Shown: positions 8,327 through 16,397, counted from the first letter of the stretch. The stretch: DNA of 55,595 nucleotides from UBA7185 sp964606855 (GCA_964606855.1 CAZSHM010000007.1:1-55595); one strand, 5' to 3'. The notes: a model not told the origin generated them from the sequence alone. Numbers and translations are program-made.

Positions 8327-8976
8327 ATCCGACGGATCGAAACGGGACAGCGCCGGATGCGGCGGAGGGAAGGCGCGTGACGATCACGCGCAGCACCCGC
8401 GAGACGCAGATCACGCTCGCGCTCGATGCGGACGGTGCGGGCAGTTTTTCCGGCAGCAGCGGCATCGGCTTTTTCGACCATATGCTGACCGCCTTTGCCG
8501 TACACGGCGGCTTTGACATTCGCCTGCAGATGCAGGGCGATCTGGAAGTGGACGGGCACCACAGTGTCGAGGATGTGGGCATCGTGCTGGGGCAGGCGTT
8601 CGCGCGCGTGCTGGATAAGAACGCCATCGCGCGTTTCGGCAGTTTCTTTGCGCCGATGGATGAGGCGCTGGCCTTCTGCGCGCTGGATGTGAGCGGCAGG
8701 CCGTACCTGGTCTTTGACGCGCAGTTTGCCGCGCCGCGGGTGGGCGCCTTGGACTGCGCGCTGGTGAAGGAATTCTTCTATGCCTTCGCGGTGCAGAGCG
8801 GCATCACGCTGCATCTGCGGCTCCTGTACGGGGAGAACGATCACCACAAGATCGAGGCGCTCTTCAAGGCGGCGGCCCATGCGCTGCGGCAGGCGGCGGC
8901 GCCCCGCGCGGGCGGCGCGCTCTCCTCCAAGGGGGTGCTGGAGGCCGGCTCGGCGCAGGACGGTGAGCGGGCATGA
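8323..8976 (+). CDS. hisB: imidazoleglycerol-phosphate dehydratase (monofunctional)
   Basis: A 217-residue Mn-dependent dehydratase. It shows 'TRETQITLALDADG', 'GIGFFDHMLTAFAVHGGFD', 'DGHHSVEDVGI' and 'HHKIEALFKAAAHALRQA'. It lacks the HAD histidinol-phosphatase domain of the enterobacterial bifunctional HisB. It starts at the ATGA overlap with hisC behind GGAGGAA; the C-terminal tail (after about residue 200) is slightly longer than usual. Confidence 0.96.
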   Translation: MNPTDRNGTAPDAAEGRRVTITRSTRETQITLALDADGAGSFSGSSGIGFFDHMLTAFAVHGGFDIRLQMQGDLEVDGHHSVEDVGIVLGQAFARVLDKNAIARFGSFFAPMDEALAFCALDVSGRPYLVFDAQFAAPRVGALDCALVKEFFYAFAVQSGITLHLRLLYGENDHHKIEALFKAAAHALRQAAAPRAGGALSSKGVLEAGSAQDGERA

Positions 8977-9584
8977 TCGGCATCATCGACTACGGCGCAG
9001 GCAACCTGTTCAGCGTGCAGAACGCGCTGGAGTACCTGGGTGCGGCGCACCGCCTTCTGCGCGCGCCGGAGGAGCTCACATCGGCGGACGGACTGATTCT
9101 GCCCGGCGTGGGGGCTTTCCCCGATGCCATGGCGATGCTCGACGCGCGGGGTTTTTCCGGGGCGCTGCGGCGGGAGGCCGCGGCGGGGAAACCGCTCTTG
9201 GGCATCTGTCTGGGGATGCAGCTGCTCTTTGAGACGGGATTTGAATTTGCCGAGACACCGGGGCTGGGGCTGATCCCCGGAACGGTGCGGCGCATTGACG
9301 GCGGCGGTCTGAAAATCCCGCACATGGGGTGGAACGACCTGACGGTGCTCCACCCCTGCGCGCTGAGCGACGGCGTCCGCACAGGGGATTACGTCTATTT
9401 TGTGCACTCCTACCGCGCGGAGACGGACGCGCGGTATATCAGCTGCTATACGATGTACCACGAGCGCATTCCGGCGCTCGTGTTTCACGGCAATGTCTAC
9501 GGCGCACAGTTCCATCCGGAAAAGAGCGGCCGCGTGGGCATGGGGATTCTGCAAAATTTTGTGCGGGTGGTGACGGGAGCATGA
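8973..9584 (+). CDS. hisH: imidazole glycerol phosphate synthase, glutaminase subunit
   Basis: A 203-residue class I glutamine amidotransferase. It has 'IIDYGAGNLFSVQNAL', an oxyanion strand 'LPGVGAFPDAM', and the nucleophile in 'LLGICLGMQLLF' (Cys79). The His-Glu pair is in 'YGAQFHPEKSG'. It supplies ammonia to HisF. It overlaps hisB by 4 bp. Confidence 0.97.
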   Translation: MIGIIDYGAGNLFSVQNALEYLGAAHRLLRAPEELTSADGLILPGVGAFPDAMAMLDARGFSGALRREAAAGKPLLGICLGMQLLFETGFEFAETPGLGLIPGTVRRIDGGGLKIPHMGWNDLTVLHPCALSDGVRTGDYVYFVHSYRAETDARYISCYTMYHERIPALVFHGNVYGAQFHPEKSGRVGMGILQNFVRVVTGA

Positions 9585-10306
9585 TTCTTTTGCCTGCGAT
9601 TGACATCCGGGGCGGGGCCTGTGTGCGGCTTCGCAGGGGTGATTTCGGAACCGCGGAACAGGTGGCGGACGATCCCTGCGAGACGGCGGCGGCTTTCCGC
9701 GCGGCGGGGGCGGCTTGGATCCACATGGTGGATCTGGACGGGGCCAAGGACGCGCGGCCGCGGAACAGTGAGATTTTCTGCCGCGTGGCGGCGGAGTCGG
9801 GCCTCTGTGTGGAACTGGGCGGCGGGATCCGCAGTATGGAGACGATCGAGTTTTACCTGGAGCGGGGGATCCGCCGCGTGATCCTCGGCTCGGCGGCGGT
9901 GCGCGATCCGGGGCTGGTGCGCGATGCGGTGCGCCACTTCGGCGCGCGGATCGCCGTGGGGATCGATGCCCGGGACGGCATGGCGGCGACGGACGGCTGG
10001 CTGGACGCGAGCGGCATCTCCTATCTGGAGCTGGCCAAGCGCATGGAGGATGCGGGGGTGCGGACGATCATCTTCACCGATATCGCCCGCGACGGCATGC
10101 TCTCGGGCGTGAGCGGCGCACAGCTGGAAGCGCTCCGGCGCGCCGTGGACTGCGACATCATCGCCAGCGGCGGAGTGAAGTCGCTGGAGGATATCGATCT
10201 CTGCCTGGAGCTGGGGCTCGCCGGCGTGATCTGCGGCAAGTCCGTCTACAGCGGGAGCCTGGATCTAAAGGCGGCCATCGAGAGAGCGGGGGTGCAGCAA
10301 TGTTAG
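9581..10306 (+). CDS. hisA: phosphoribosylformimino-AICAR ribotide isomerase
   Basis: A 241-residue TIM barrel with 'LPAIDIRGGACVRLRRGDFG' at the start (catalytic Asp in AID), phosphate loops 'VELGGGIRS' and 'IIASGGVKS', and the second acid in 'FTDIARDGMLSG'. It performs the Amadori isomerisation of ProFAR. The start at the ATGA overlap with hisH follows GGGAG. Confidence 0.96.
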   Translation: MILLPAIDIRGGACVRLRRGDFGTAEQVADDPCETAAAFRAAGAAWIHMVDLDGAKDARPRNSEIFCRVAAESGLCVELGGGIRSMETIEFYLERGIRRVILGSAAVRDPGLVRDAVRHFGARIAVGIDARDGMAATDGWLDASGISYLELAKRMEDAGVRTIIFTDIARDGMLSGVSGAQLEALRRAVDCDIIASGGVKSLEDIDLCLELGLAGVICGKSVYSGSLDLKAAIERAGVQQC

Positions 10307-11058
10307 CCAAGCGCATCATTCCCTGCCTGGACGTGCGGGACGGAAAAGTGGTCAAGGGCGTCAACTTTGTCGGCATCCGCGAGGTGGGCGACCCGGTGCA
10401 GTGCGCCGTCGACTACGACCGGCAGGGCGCCGACGAGATCACGATCCTGGATATCACCGCCACGCACGAGGGGCGCGGCACAATGGCGGACGTCGTGCGC
10501 CGGACGGCGCGCAATGTCTTTGTACCGCTGACGGTGGGCGGCGGCATCCGCAGCGTGGAGGATTTCCGCCAGCTGCTGCGGGCGGGGGCGGACAAGATCT
10601 CCGTCAACTCCGCAGCGGTGCGCCGGCCGGAGCTCATCAGCGAGGCCGCCGACAAGTTCGGCAGCCAGTGCGTGGTGGTGGCCATCGACGCGCGCCGGCG
10701 CGGCGATGGCGGTTTCACCGTGGTGGTGAACGGCGGAAGGATCGATTCGGGGCGCGACGCCATCCGGTGGGCGGTGGAATGCCAGCGCCGGGGCGCCGGG
10801 GAGATCCTCCTGACCTCCATGGATACCGACGGCTGCCGGCAGGGCTTTGACCTGGAACTGACCGACGCGGTGAGCCGCGCGGTCACGATCCCCGTGATCG
10901 CGTCGGGCGGCTGCGGCAGCCTGGAGCATTTTTCGGAAGTGTTCGAGAAGACGGGCGCGGATGCGGCGCTGGCGGCATCGCTCTTTCACTTTAAGGAACT
11001 GACGGTGCCGCAGGTGAAAGCGCATCTGCGCGCGCGCGGGATCCCCGTGCGGGGGTAG
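10300..11058 (+). CDS. hisF: imidazole glycerol phosphate synthase, cyclase subunit
   Basis: A 252-residue TIM barrel paralogous to HisA. It has 'AKRIIPCLDVRDGKVVKGVNF', 'LTVGGGIRSVEDF', 'LTSMDTDGCRQGFD' (catalytic Asp region) and 'VIASGGCGSLEHF'. It pairs with HisH to make imidazole glycerol phosphate and AICAR. It overlaps hisA by 7 bp. Confidence 0.97.
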   Translation: MLAKRIIPCLDVRDGKVVKGVNFVGIREVGDPVQCAVDYDRQGADEITILDITATHEGRGTMADVVRRTARNVFVPLTVGGGIRSVEDFRQLLRAGADKISVNSAAVRRPELISEAADKFGSQCVVVAIDARRRGDGGFTVVVNGGRIDSGRDAIRWAVECQRRGAGEILLTSMDTDGCRQGFDLELTDAVSRAVTIPVIASGGCGSLEHFSEVFEKTGADAALAASLFHFKELTVPQVKAHLRARGIPVRG

Positions 11059-11088
11059 CCTGCGGGTACAGGAACGGAGGAGGACGGC

Positions 11089-11496
11089 ATGGCGGAAGAT
11101 ACGGGACAAGAGCGGGAGATCCTCCTGCTGGAGCGCGCGGGGGATCTCTCGCGCTTTTTTGCCAAGGGGCCGCTGCTCCCCGCCATCGTGCAGGAGCAGT
11201 GCAGCGGGGAGGTTCTGATGCTGGCCTACATGAATGAGGAGAGCCTGCGGCGCACGCTGGAGAGCGGCTATACCTGGTTTTACAGCCGCTCGCGGCAGGA
11301 ATTGTGGAACAAGGGCGCGACGTCGGGCCACCTGCAGCGCGTGCTGGAGGTGCGCGCCGACTGCGACGACGACACACTGCTGGTTCTGGTGGAGCAGACG
11401 GGCGCAGCCTGCCACACAGGACACCACAGCTGCTTTTTTACATCGATCTGGCGGGCCGGCGAGGCGGACGCGCCGGACGCGCGAAAGGAGACGTGA
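11089..11496 (+). CDS. hisI: phosphoribosyl-AMP cyclohydrolase
   Basis: A 135-residue protein with the PRA-CH signature: 'GEVLMLAYMNEESL', 'WFYSRSRQELWNKG', 'SGHLQRV', metal site 'ADCDDDTLL' and Cys residues in 'GAACHTGHHSCFF'. It opens the purine ring of phosphoribosyl-AMP. It starts 30 bp after hisF behind GGAGGAGG. It is separate from hisE rather than fused. Confidence 0.96.
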   Translation: MAEDTGQEREILLLERAGDLSRFFAKGPLLPAIVQEQCSGEVLMLAYMNEESLRRTLESGYTWFYSRSRQELWNKGATSGHLQRVLEVRADCDDDTLLVLVEQTGAACHTGHHSCFFTSIWRAGEADAPDARKET

Positions 11497-11828
11497 TGGC
11501 GATGCAGGATGTGCTGGAAGGGCTCTACGCCGTGGTGCAGGCGCGCAGGGCCGAGCCGCGGGAAGGGTCGTATACCTGTTACCTCTTTTCGCAGGGCGTG
11601 GATAAAATTCTCAAAAAATGCGGCGAGGAGTGCAGCGAGGTCATCATCGCCGCAAAGAACGGCGTGCAGGAGGAGACGGTGGGGGAGATCTGCGACTTGC
11701 TCTATCACCTGCTGGTGCTGATGGCGGCCCAGGAGATCCCGCTCTCAGCGGTGGAGTCGGTGCTGGAGGCGCGCCGGCAGAAGATCGGCAACCTGAAACA
11801 GGTGCATGTGAGCGATCATGAGAGCTGA
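11496..11828 (+). CDS. hisE: phosphoribosyl-ATP pyrophosphatase
   Basis: A 110-residue MazG-like alpha-helical protein. It has 'SYTCYLFSQGVDKILKKCG', 'EECSEVIIAAKNG' and 'EICDLLYHLLVLMA', the Glu/Asp-rich magnesium site. It hydrolyses phosphoribosyl-ATP to phosphoribosyl-AMP. ATG 11496 overlaps the hisI stop by one base and follows AAGGAG; a second ATG two codons on (11502) is possible. It overlaps hemW by 11 bp. Confidence 0.94.
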   Translation: MAMQDVLEGLYAVVQARRAEPREGSYTCYLFSQGVDKILKKCGEECSEVIIAAKNGVQEETVGEICDLLYHLLVLMAAQEIPLSAVESVLEARRQKIGNLKQVHVSDHES

Positions 11829-12984
11829 CGCGGGGCGAAGCGGGGAACTGCGGGAGGAGATCGGGGCGGTTTACCTGCACATTCCCTTCTGCCGGAGCAA
11901 ATGCGCGTACTGTGATTTTCTGAGCTTCGCGGCGCCGGAATCGATGCAGGCCTATGTGGAGGCGCTGATCGAGGAGCTGCGCCTGGCCGTGGCGCGCTAC
12001 CCGGTGCGGGCGCGGACGATCTACATCGGCGGCGGCACGCCCAGCGTCCTGCCCGCGCCGCTTTTTGCGCGGCTGCTGGACGCGGTGCGGCGGGAGCTGG
12101 TGACGCCGCAGCTCGCGGAGTATACCGTGGAGGCAAACCCGGGCACGCTCGCGGCGGACAAGTTGGCCGTGCTGCGCGACGGCGGCGTCAACCGGCTCTC
12201 GCTGGGCGTGCAGAGTATCGACGCGGCGCAGCTTGCGCGGCTGGGGCGCATCCACACCTTCGCGGAGGCGCGGGAGGCGGTGGCGCTGGCGCGGGAGGCG
12301 GGGTTCGGCAATCTCAACCTCGATTTCATGTACGGGCTGCCGGGGCAGAGCCTGGAGGACTGGGCGCGGGCGCTGGACGCCGCCGTCGCGCTCGCGCCGG
12401 AGCATCTCTCCGTCTACCAGCTGAACATCGAGCCGGGCACCGCCATGGCAGAGCGGCTGGCGCGCGGCGAGATCGAGCCTTTTGACGATGAGACGGCGCT
12501 GGAGATGTACCGCATGGGGCAGCGGCGCCTGCGGGAAGCGGGCTATCGGCAGTATGAGATCTCCAACTATGCCAAGCCGGGGTACGAGAGCCGGCACAAC
12601 CGGACGTACTGGCGCACAGAGCCGTACCTTGGCCTGGGACTCGGTGCCAGCAGCTGGCTGCGGCCGCTGCGCTGGAAAAACGTTGACAATCTGCAGCGGT
12701 ATCTTTCGGAGATCGCGGCGGGGCGGCTGCCGCAGTCTGAGCCGGAGCGGCTCAGTGAGGCGGAGCAGATGGAGGAGACGGTGTTCATGGCGCTGCGCAT
12801 GAACGAGGGCTTGGACAGCCGTCTCTTCCGGCGCCGTTTCGGACGTCCGGTGGAAGAAGTGTTCAAAGCGCCCATCGAGCGCTCCGTAGAACGCGGTCTC
12901 CTGCGGGCGACGGAGCACGGATATTGCCTGACGGAGGAAGGACGCGTGCTGGGGAACCTGGTGTTTGCGGAATTCATCCTCTGA
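11818..12984 (+). CDS. hemW: HemW-like radical SAM protein (coproporphyrinogen oxidase-like)
   Basis: A 388-residue radical SAM enzyme with the cluster motif in 'HIPFCRSKCAYCDF' (Cys25, Cys29, Cys32), 'IYIGGGTPSVLP', 'LGVQSID' and 'YGLPGQSLEDW'. It matches HemW, the heme chaperone-type relative of HemN, and lacks the extra N-terminal residues expected in oxygen-independent coproporphyrinogen dehydrogenase. It starts inside hisE, so it is translated from the end of the his operon; a functional link to histidine is not evident. The inverted repeat 12979-13005 follows without a T run. Confidence 0.9.
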   Translation: MRADAGRSGELREEIGAVYLHIPFCRSKCAYCDFLSFAAPESMQAYVEALIEELRLAVARYPVRARTIYIGGGTPSVLPAPLFARLLDAVRRELVTPQLAEYTVEANPGTLAADKLAVLRDGGVNRLSLGVQSIDAAQLARLGRIHTFAEAREAVALAREAGFGNLNLDFMYGLPGQSLEDWARALDAAVALAPEHLSVYQLNIEPGTAMAERLARGEIEPFDDETALEMYRMGQRRLREAGYRQYEISNYAKPGYESRHNRTYWRTEPYLGLGLGASSWLRPLRWKNVDNLQRYLSEIAAGRLPQSEPERLSEAEQMEETVFMALRMNEGLDSRLFRRRFGRPVEEVFKAPIERSVERGLLRATEHGYCLTEEGRVLGNLVFAEFIL

Positions 12985-13005
12985 TGCCGCGCGCGGGCAT
13001 CAGAG
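12979..13005 (+). terminator. weak hairpin at the end of the his-hemW operon
   Basis: CTCTGATGCC...GGCATCAGAG forms a 10-bp stem overlapping the hemW stop codon. There is no U tract, so it may stabilise the 3' end rather than terminate. Confidence 0.4.
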
Positions 13006-13088
13006 AAGTTCAAACCGGGATGGAGAAGAAATCCACCGCATTTGCGCAGTATTTCCTAAAAGGAAAGGAAGGTCCTATAAAACTATGT

Positions 13089-13094
13089 TATAAT
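13089..13094 (+). promoter_or_regulatory. -10 element before the 265-aa gene
   Basis: A perfect TATAAT lies 34 bp before the start at 13129. No convincing -35 is visible 16-18 bp upstream, so the promoter may depend on an activator or another sigma contact. Confidence 0.4.
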
Positions 13095-13128
13095 GATACC
13101 ATAAACAGAAAAGCAAGGACTTGAGAGC

Positions 13129-13926
13129 ATGATACGTGGAAAAGGCGAAGTGCTGGAGTTTGCACAGTTGGCGCGGGAAAAGCGGGAAGATTCCTACCAC
13201 TGTTTTGTGACGGAGGGGCGGCTGTCCGGACGCTGTGAGCTGCTGATCTGCGAGGACGGGCTGCGGGCAGGGGATCTCTTCAGCCTGTATTTTTCACCCG
13301 CGGGGCTGGCGCGCCGAATCCATCTGTCCAGGCGGCAGACGGTCGGCGCGTGGCTGGCGCTTCACGCCTGTGTGAAGATCACCTATCTGCAGGCGCTGGG
13401 CCTTCTGGGTGACGCGGTGCGGCAGAACTATCGCTACGGAACGGTGAACGCGGCCTGTGATGAGAGCGAGTCGGTGCACCTGCAGCGTATCTGGCTGGAG
13501 GAATACTACAGTGACGGGAAGAGCCAGCTGCACTGGGCGCTGGAGGGGCAGAGCTTCATGCTGCTCCTGCAGGCCTATCTCTGCGCGCTGGGTAACCGGG
13601 ACGCTGTGCTGCTCTATGATATGACGGCCCAGCGGGCGCGGGACAAGTGGGGTCGGGGCATGTACGCCTTCTGTTGGGGACACGCGCTGGAAGGCCTGCG
13701 CATCTTCGACTTTGAGCTGTCGCCGCCCGGACTCCGGGCGGAGGATCTCTCGCGTGTGCCGCTGTATCTGACCGTCTACGGGGTCTATCCCGATCATCAA
13801 GTGCTGTCGGTGGATCTGCGGCTGCAGTTTGTCCTGGAAAGCGGGAATTTCCGCATCGCGGAGGAACATATTCTGGAGGCGCGGATCGTCTGTCCGCGGC
13901 AGCTGCAGCAGGAGCCGGCGGAGTAG
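13129..13926 (+). CDS. uncharacterised 265-aa protein
   Basis: I do not recognise this protein. It is soluble, with no signal peptide or membrane segment. An N-terminal beta-rich part (residues 1-70, 'GRCELLICEDGLRAGDLFSLYFSP') precedes a helical part (75-190), and the last 60 residues look like beta strands. Codon use resembles its neighbours. The start ATG has a weak purine-rich ribosome site (AAGGACTTGAGAG). It is not overlapped with hemW or the next gene. A CCAAG/CTTGG hairpin (13938-13952) follows the stop. Confidence 0.7.
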   Translation: MIRGKGEVLEFAQLAREKREDSYHCFVTEGRLSGRCELLICEDGLRAGDLFSLYFSPAGLARRIHLSRRQTVGAWLALHACVKITYLQALGLLGDAVRQNYRYGTVNAACDESESVHLQRIWLEEYYSDGKSQLHWALEGQSFMLLLQAYLCALGNRDAVLLYDMTAQRARDKWGRGMYAFCWGHALEGLRIFDFELSPPGLRAEDLSRVPLYLTVYGVYPDHQVLSVDLRLQFVLESGNFRIAEEHILEARIVCPRQLQQEPAE

Positions 13927-14019
13927 CGCCCGCGTACCCAAGTTTAGCTTGGCATTTCAAAAGCGAATTTGCACCAAGTGTAAGACGGACCGGAGTCACA
14001 ATCAACGTAGGAGGAGGGC

Positions 14020-14051
14020 TGTCGGTACCGCGGAAGCGCGGATCGCCGACA
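14020..14051 (+). promoter_or_regulatory. stable hairpin just before a ribosome site
   Basis: Nested arms TGTCGG/CCGACA and CCGCG/CGCGG enclose GAAG and end at the first base of the AGGAAG ribosome site (14051-14056) of the 14064 gene. A second purine run, AGGAGGAGG (14009-14017), lies before it with no obvious ORF. It could be a translational control element; the role is inferred. Confidence 0.4.
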
Positions 14052-14063
14052 GGAAGTGTGAAC

Positions 14064-14693
14064 ATGACTTGGGAAGAATTCTATGACAAATTCTACGGGT
14101 GGGCGGACAGCACACAGGTAAACCGGATCTCACAGCTGACTACCTTTGGAAGTCATGCGCAGGTCGCGGAGATCATCCTGTCATATTTTGATGAGAAAGC
14201 GGCTTCCCGCCTTGCTAGGAAAGCGATGGACGCCGGCGTCCGGTTCACTCCGGAAGAGATTGTCGAGATGCAGGACTCCGTCAGCAAGGCGTGTTTGAAC
14301 CGGATGGCCGCTAATGCACTCGGAGATTTTACGGAGGAGCAGGTGGAGGAACTTGTGCTCAGCGTGGACGACGACATCTACGCTGATCTGGAAAAGCGTT
14401 ACTGTCATTACGACGACGAAGCGGAGATTGCGGACGAGCCGGAACCGGAGGATCTGCAGCAGCAGAAAAAGCCGGGCAAGGGGTTCGGTCTGCTCGCGTT
14501 CGCGGGAATGGCCTCAGAGCTGGGATCACGGAAACGGGCGCCGCGCTTTCGTGTCGGCGAGCACGTGAGAGTTCGCTGGCGCGGTCAGGAAGGGACCATC
14601 ATCGACATCAACGGCGGACTGTACATGGTTTCGATGGAGGATGGCAGAACGGTCGATTCTTTCCCGGAATCGGATTTAGAGAAGGCTTGGTAA
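14064..14693 (+). CDS. uncharacterised protein with C-terminal SH3/KOW-like domain
   Basis: A 209-residue cytoplasmic protein I cannot name. Residues 1-100 are helical ('TWEEFYDKFYGWADST', 'AQVAEIILSYFDEKAASRLARKA', 'FTPEEIVEMQDSVSKACLNRM'). An acidic linker follows ('DDEAEIADEPEPEDLQQQ', about 115-133). The C-terminal 50 residues resemble an SH3-like barrel ('FRVGEHVRVRWRGQEGTIID', 'GGLYMVSMEDGRTVDSF'), a fold used in nucleic-acid or protein binding. ATG 14064 is chosen over GTG 14058 because AGGAAG lies 7 bp upstream. Confidence 0.65.
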   Translation: MTWEEFYDKFYGWADSTQVNRISQLTTFGSHAQVAEIILSYFDEKAASRLARKAMDAGVRFTPEEIVEMQDSVSKACLNRMAANALGDFTEEQVEELVLSVDDDIYADLEKRYCHYDDEAEIADEPEPEDLQQQKKPGKGFGLLAFAGMASELGSRKRAPRFRVGEHVRVRWRGQEGTIIDINGGLYMVSMEDGRTVDSFPESDLEKAW

Positions 14694-14787
14694 GGCTTTC
14701 CTTATCCATCCCTTTTCCGTATTCCTCCGGTAATTGCATCATGCCGTTATACAAGTTCCTTTTGCGGGAGAACTCGCAAACCGGTCA

Positions 14788-14816
14788 TTGACAGGGCGGC
14801 AAGTTTCCTGTAAAAT
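14788..14816 (+). promoter_or_regulatory. promoter of tadA
   Basis: TTGACA (14788-14793), a 17-bp spacer and TAAAAT (14811-14816) lie 28 bp before the tadA start. Confidence 0.75.
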
Positions 14817-14844
14817 AGGAATCGCCGGAAGAAAGGGGAAGGCC

Positions 14845-15342
14845 ATGATTGCGGAAGAGCACCTGGTTTTTATGGAGGAAGCCATCCGGGAGGCTGAGAA
14901 GGCAGCCGCCCTGGGGGAGATCCCCATCGGAGCGGTCGTTGTCTGCGGCGGGCAGATTGTGGGCCGGGGGCATAACCTGCGGGAGCAGGAGCACGATCCC
15001 ACGGCGCACGCGGAGATCTGCGCGCTGCGGCAGGCGGGAAAGGCGCTTGGAAATTGGCGCTTGTCTGGCTGTACGCTGTATGTGACGATGGAGCCGTGCC
15101 CGATGTGCTGCGGCGCGCTGATCAACAGCCGCATCGAACAGGTGGTGTTCGGCGCGCGGGAGCCGAAGTTCGGCGCGGCGGGCAGTCAGCTGAACTTGCT
15201 GCAGTTCCCCGGGTTCAACCACAATGTGCGCATCGTGGGGCCCGTCGCCGAGGCGCGCTGCAGTGCGCTGATGAAGGAGTTCTTCACCGGCCTGCGCCGC
15301 GACCGCCGCGCGGAGGACGGATGCGTCGCCGGTTCGCGATAG
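14845..15342 (+). CDS. tadA: tRNA-specific adenosine deaminase
   Basis: A 165-residue cytidine-deaminase-fold enzyme with zinc ligands and proton shuttle in 'PTAHAEICALRQ' (His55, Glu57) and 'MEPCPMCCGAL' (Cys85, Cys88). It deaminates A34 to inosine in tRNA-Arg(ACG); such a tRNA is encoded at 20467-20543. The 'ALINSRIEQVVFGAREPKFGAAGS' region is typical of TadA. ATG 14845 follows AAGGGGAAGG, while a longer reading frame upstream overlaps the promoter. Confidence 0.95.
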   Translation: MIAEEHLVFMEEAIREAEKAAALGEIPIGAVVVCGGQIVGRGHNLREQEHDPTAHAEICALRQAGKALGNWRLSGCTLYVTMEPCPMCCGALINSRIEQVVFGAREPKFGAAGSQLNLLQFPGFNHNVRIVGPVAEARCSALMKEFFTGLRRDRRAEDGCVAGSR

Positions 15343-15421
15343 GCCTGTCCCGGAATTTCGCGAGGGGAGGTTCCGGCGCGAAAATACCTGTTTTGCGGTA
15401 CTTCATCTTCAAAGAGGATCT

Positions 15422-15510
15422 GGAAGCGTATCGAAGTGGTCATAACGGTCCCGACTCGAAATCGGGTGGCCCGCAAGGGCTCGTGGGTTCGAATCCCACC
15501 GCTTCCGCCA
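15422..15510 (+). tRNA. tRNA-Ser (anticodon CGA)
   Basis: An 89-nt class II tRNA. The acceptor GGAAGCG pairs with CGCTTCC, the anticodon stem CCCGA/TCGGG has loop CTCGAAA (CGA at 15457-15459), and a long variable arm (GGCCCGCAAGGGCTC) follows. The T loop is GTTCGAATC and the CCA end is encoded. Confidence 0.95.
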
Positions 15511-15514
15511 GAGC

Positions 15515-15544
15515 ATCCCCGGGGGCGGCAGCTCCCGGGGATTT
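15515..15544 (+). terminator. hairpin after tRNA-Ser(CGA)
   Basis: ATCCCCGGG (15515-15523) and CCCGGGGAT (15534-15542) form a 9-bp stem with only a short T run. Probable 3' end of the tRNA transcript. Confidence 0.55.
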
Positions 15545-15598
15545 GCAAATTGCGCGCAAAAAAAATGACAAATAGGGCAATACAAGTTGGAAAAATTA

Positions 15599-15607
15599 TG
15601 ATATAAT
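15599..15607 (+). promoter_or_regulatory. extended -10 promoter before the 155-aa stalk protein
   Basis: TGATATAAT is a perfect -10 with the TGn extension. No good -35 is visible, as allowed for extended -10 promoters. The implied leader is about 125 nt. Confidence 0.55.
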
Positions 15608-15737
15608 TAGGAAGCAACCCGCAAACGCGCCGGCCTTTCCGCATCTGTGTGTGCGGGAGACAGGACGCGAATTCTGCGGCGGCGGGGAAGAAAAAATACA
15701 ATGCGGAAGGGAAATCGAAAAGAGGAGAGTGTGAAGC

Positions 15738-16205
15738 ATGAAGAAAACTTGGGTTGGCGCGCTGCTCGTGGGCGCGATGCTGGCCGCGGCGCCGTCCGCC
15801 GCACTGGCGGAGACAGTGACGGTGGATTTCGGCAATCCGGTCGTGAGTGTGGACGCGGATCAGTATATCATGCAGGAGGTCGCCGCGGTCAACGCGGAGG
15901 GCGAGTTCCTGGTGCCGGTGCGCGATGTGGCGCAGGCCTTTAACGGCACGGTGGAGTATAGCGGGGCGGATAGTACCGTGAAACTTTCCTTCCCCAACGG
16001 CAACTGGGCTACGATCGAGCTCGGCGGCAGTGTGACGGGTTCTGTCGGCACAGGGGAGGAGGCACTCGTGACGACCGCTGTCATGACGAACGACCATCTC
16101 TATGTGTCCGCGGATCTGATGGCGCGCCTTCTGGGCGGCAAGGTTGAGATGATCGACTACGGGCACGACGAAGTCTTCCGACTGATCTTCTACGTGCGGA
16201 AATAG
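15738..16205 (+). CDS. secreted stalk-domain (copper amine oxidase N-like) protein
   Basis: A 155-residue exported protein. Signal peptide: KK, hydrophobic 'WVGALLVGAML', and an ALA cleavage site near residue 25. The mature part has the repeated 'FLVPVRDVAQAFNGTVEYS...TVKLSF' and 'LYVSADLMARLLGGKVEM' pattern of the copper-amine-oxidase-N / stalk domain found in many clostridial surface proteins. Probably a surface or envelope binding module; no enzymatic residues are evident. The start follows AGAGGAGAG. Confidence 0.75.
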   Translation: MKKTWVGALLVGAMLAAAPSAALAETVTVDFGNPVVSVDADQYIMQEVAAVNAEGEFLVPVRDVAQAFNGTVEYSGADSTVKLSFPNGNWATIELGGSVTGSVGTGEEALVTTAVMTNDHLYVSADLMARLLGGKVEMIDYGHDEVFRLIFYVRK

Positions 16206-16255
16206 CCGTCTGGAAATTTTCATAATTTCTTAATAATTTTTCGCAGGTTTGCCGG

Positions 16256-16284
16256 TTGCAGCCGATGCCCGTTTATGGTATTCT
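16256..16284 (+). promoter_or_regulatory. promoter of the TolC-like gene
   Basis: TTGCAG (16256-16261), a 17-bp spacer and TATTCT (16279-16284) with a TGG extension. The predicted start point falls at the left edge of the palindrome at 16293. Confidence 0.7.
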
Positions 16285-16292
16285 AGAAGAAA

Positions 16293-16320
16293 GAAACCGA
16301 CTGACCGGTCAGTCGGTTTC
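16293..16320. promoter_or_regulatory. 28-bp perfect palindrome, probable TetR-family operator
   Basis: Half-site GAAACCGACTGACC (16293-16306) is followed without spacer by its exact complement (16307-16320). The core GACTGACCGGTCAGTC resembles operators of TetR-family repressors of efflux genes. It starts 8 bp after the -10, covering the transcription start, which is a classical repressor position. No tetR-like gene is in the window, so the repressor acts in trans from elsewhere. As RNA it would also form a 5' hairpin. Confidence 0.75.
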
Positions 16321-16397
16321 TCCCGGACCGAGAAGACGACCGCGCCGGGCAGAAAAACGGTGCGGATAGCGGGAGAGACTTGGAGAGGAGGATTGCG

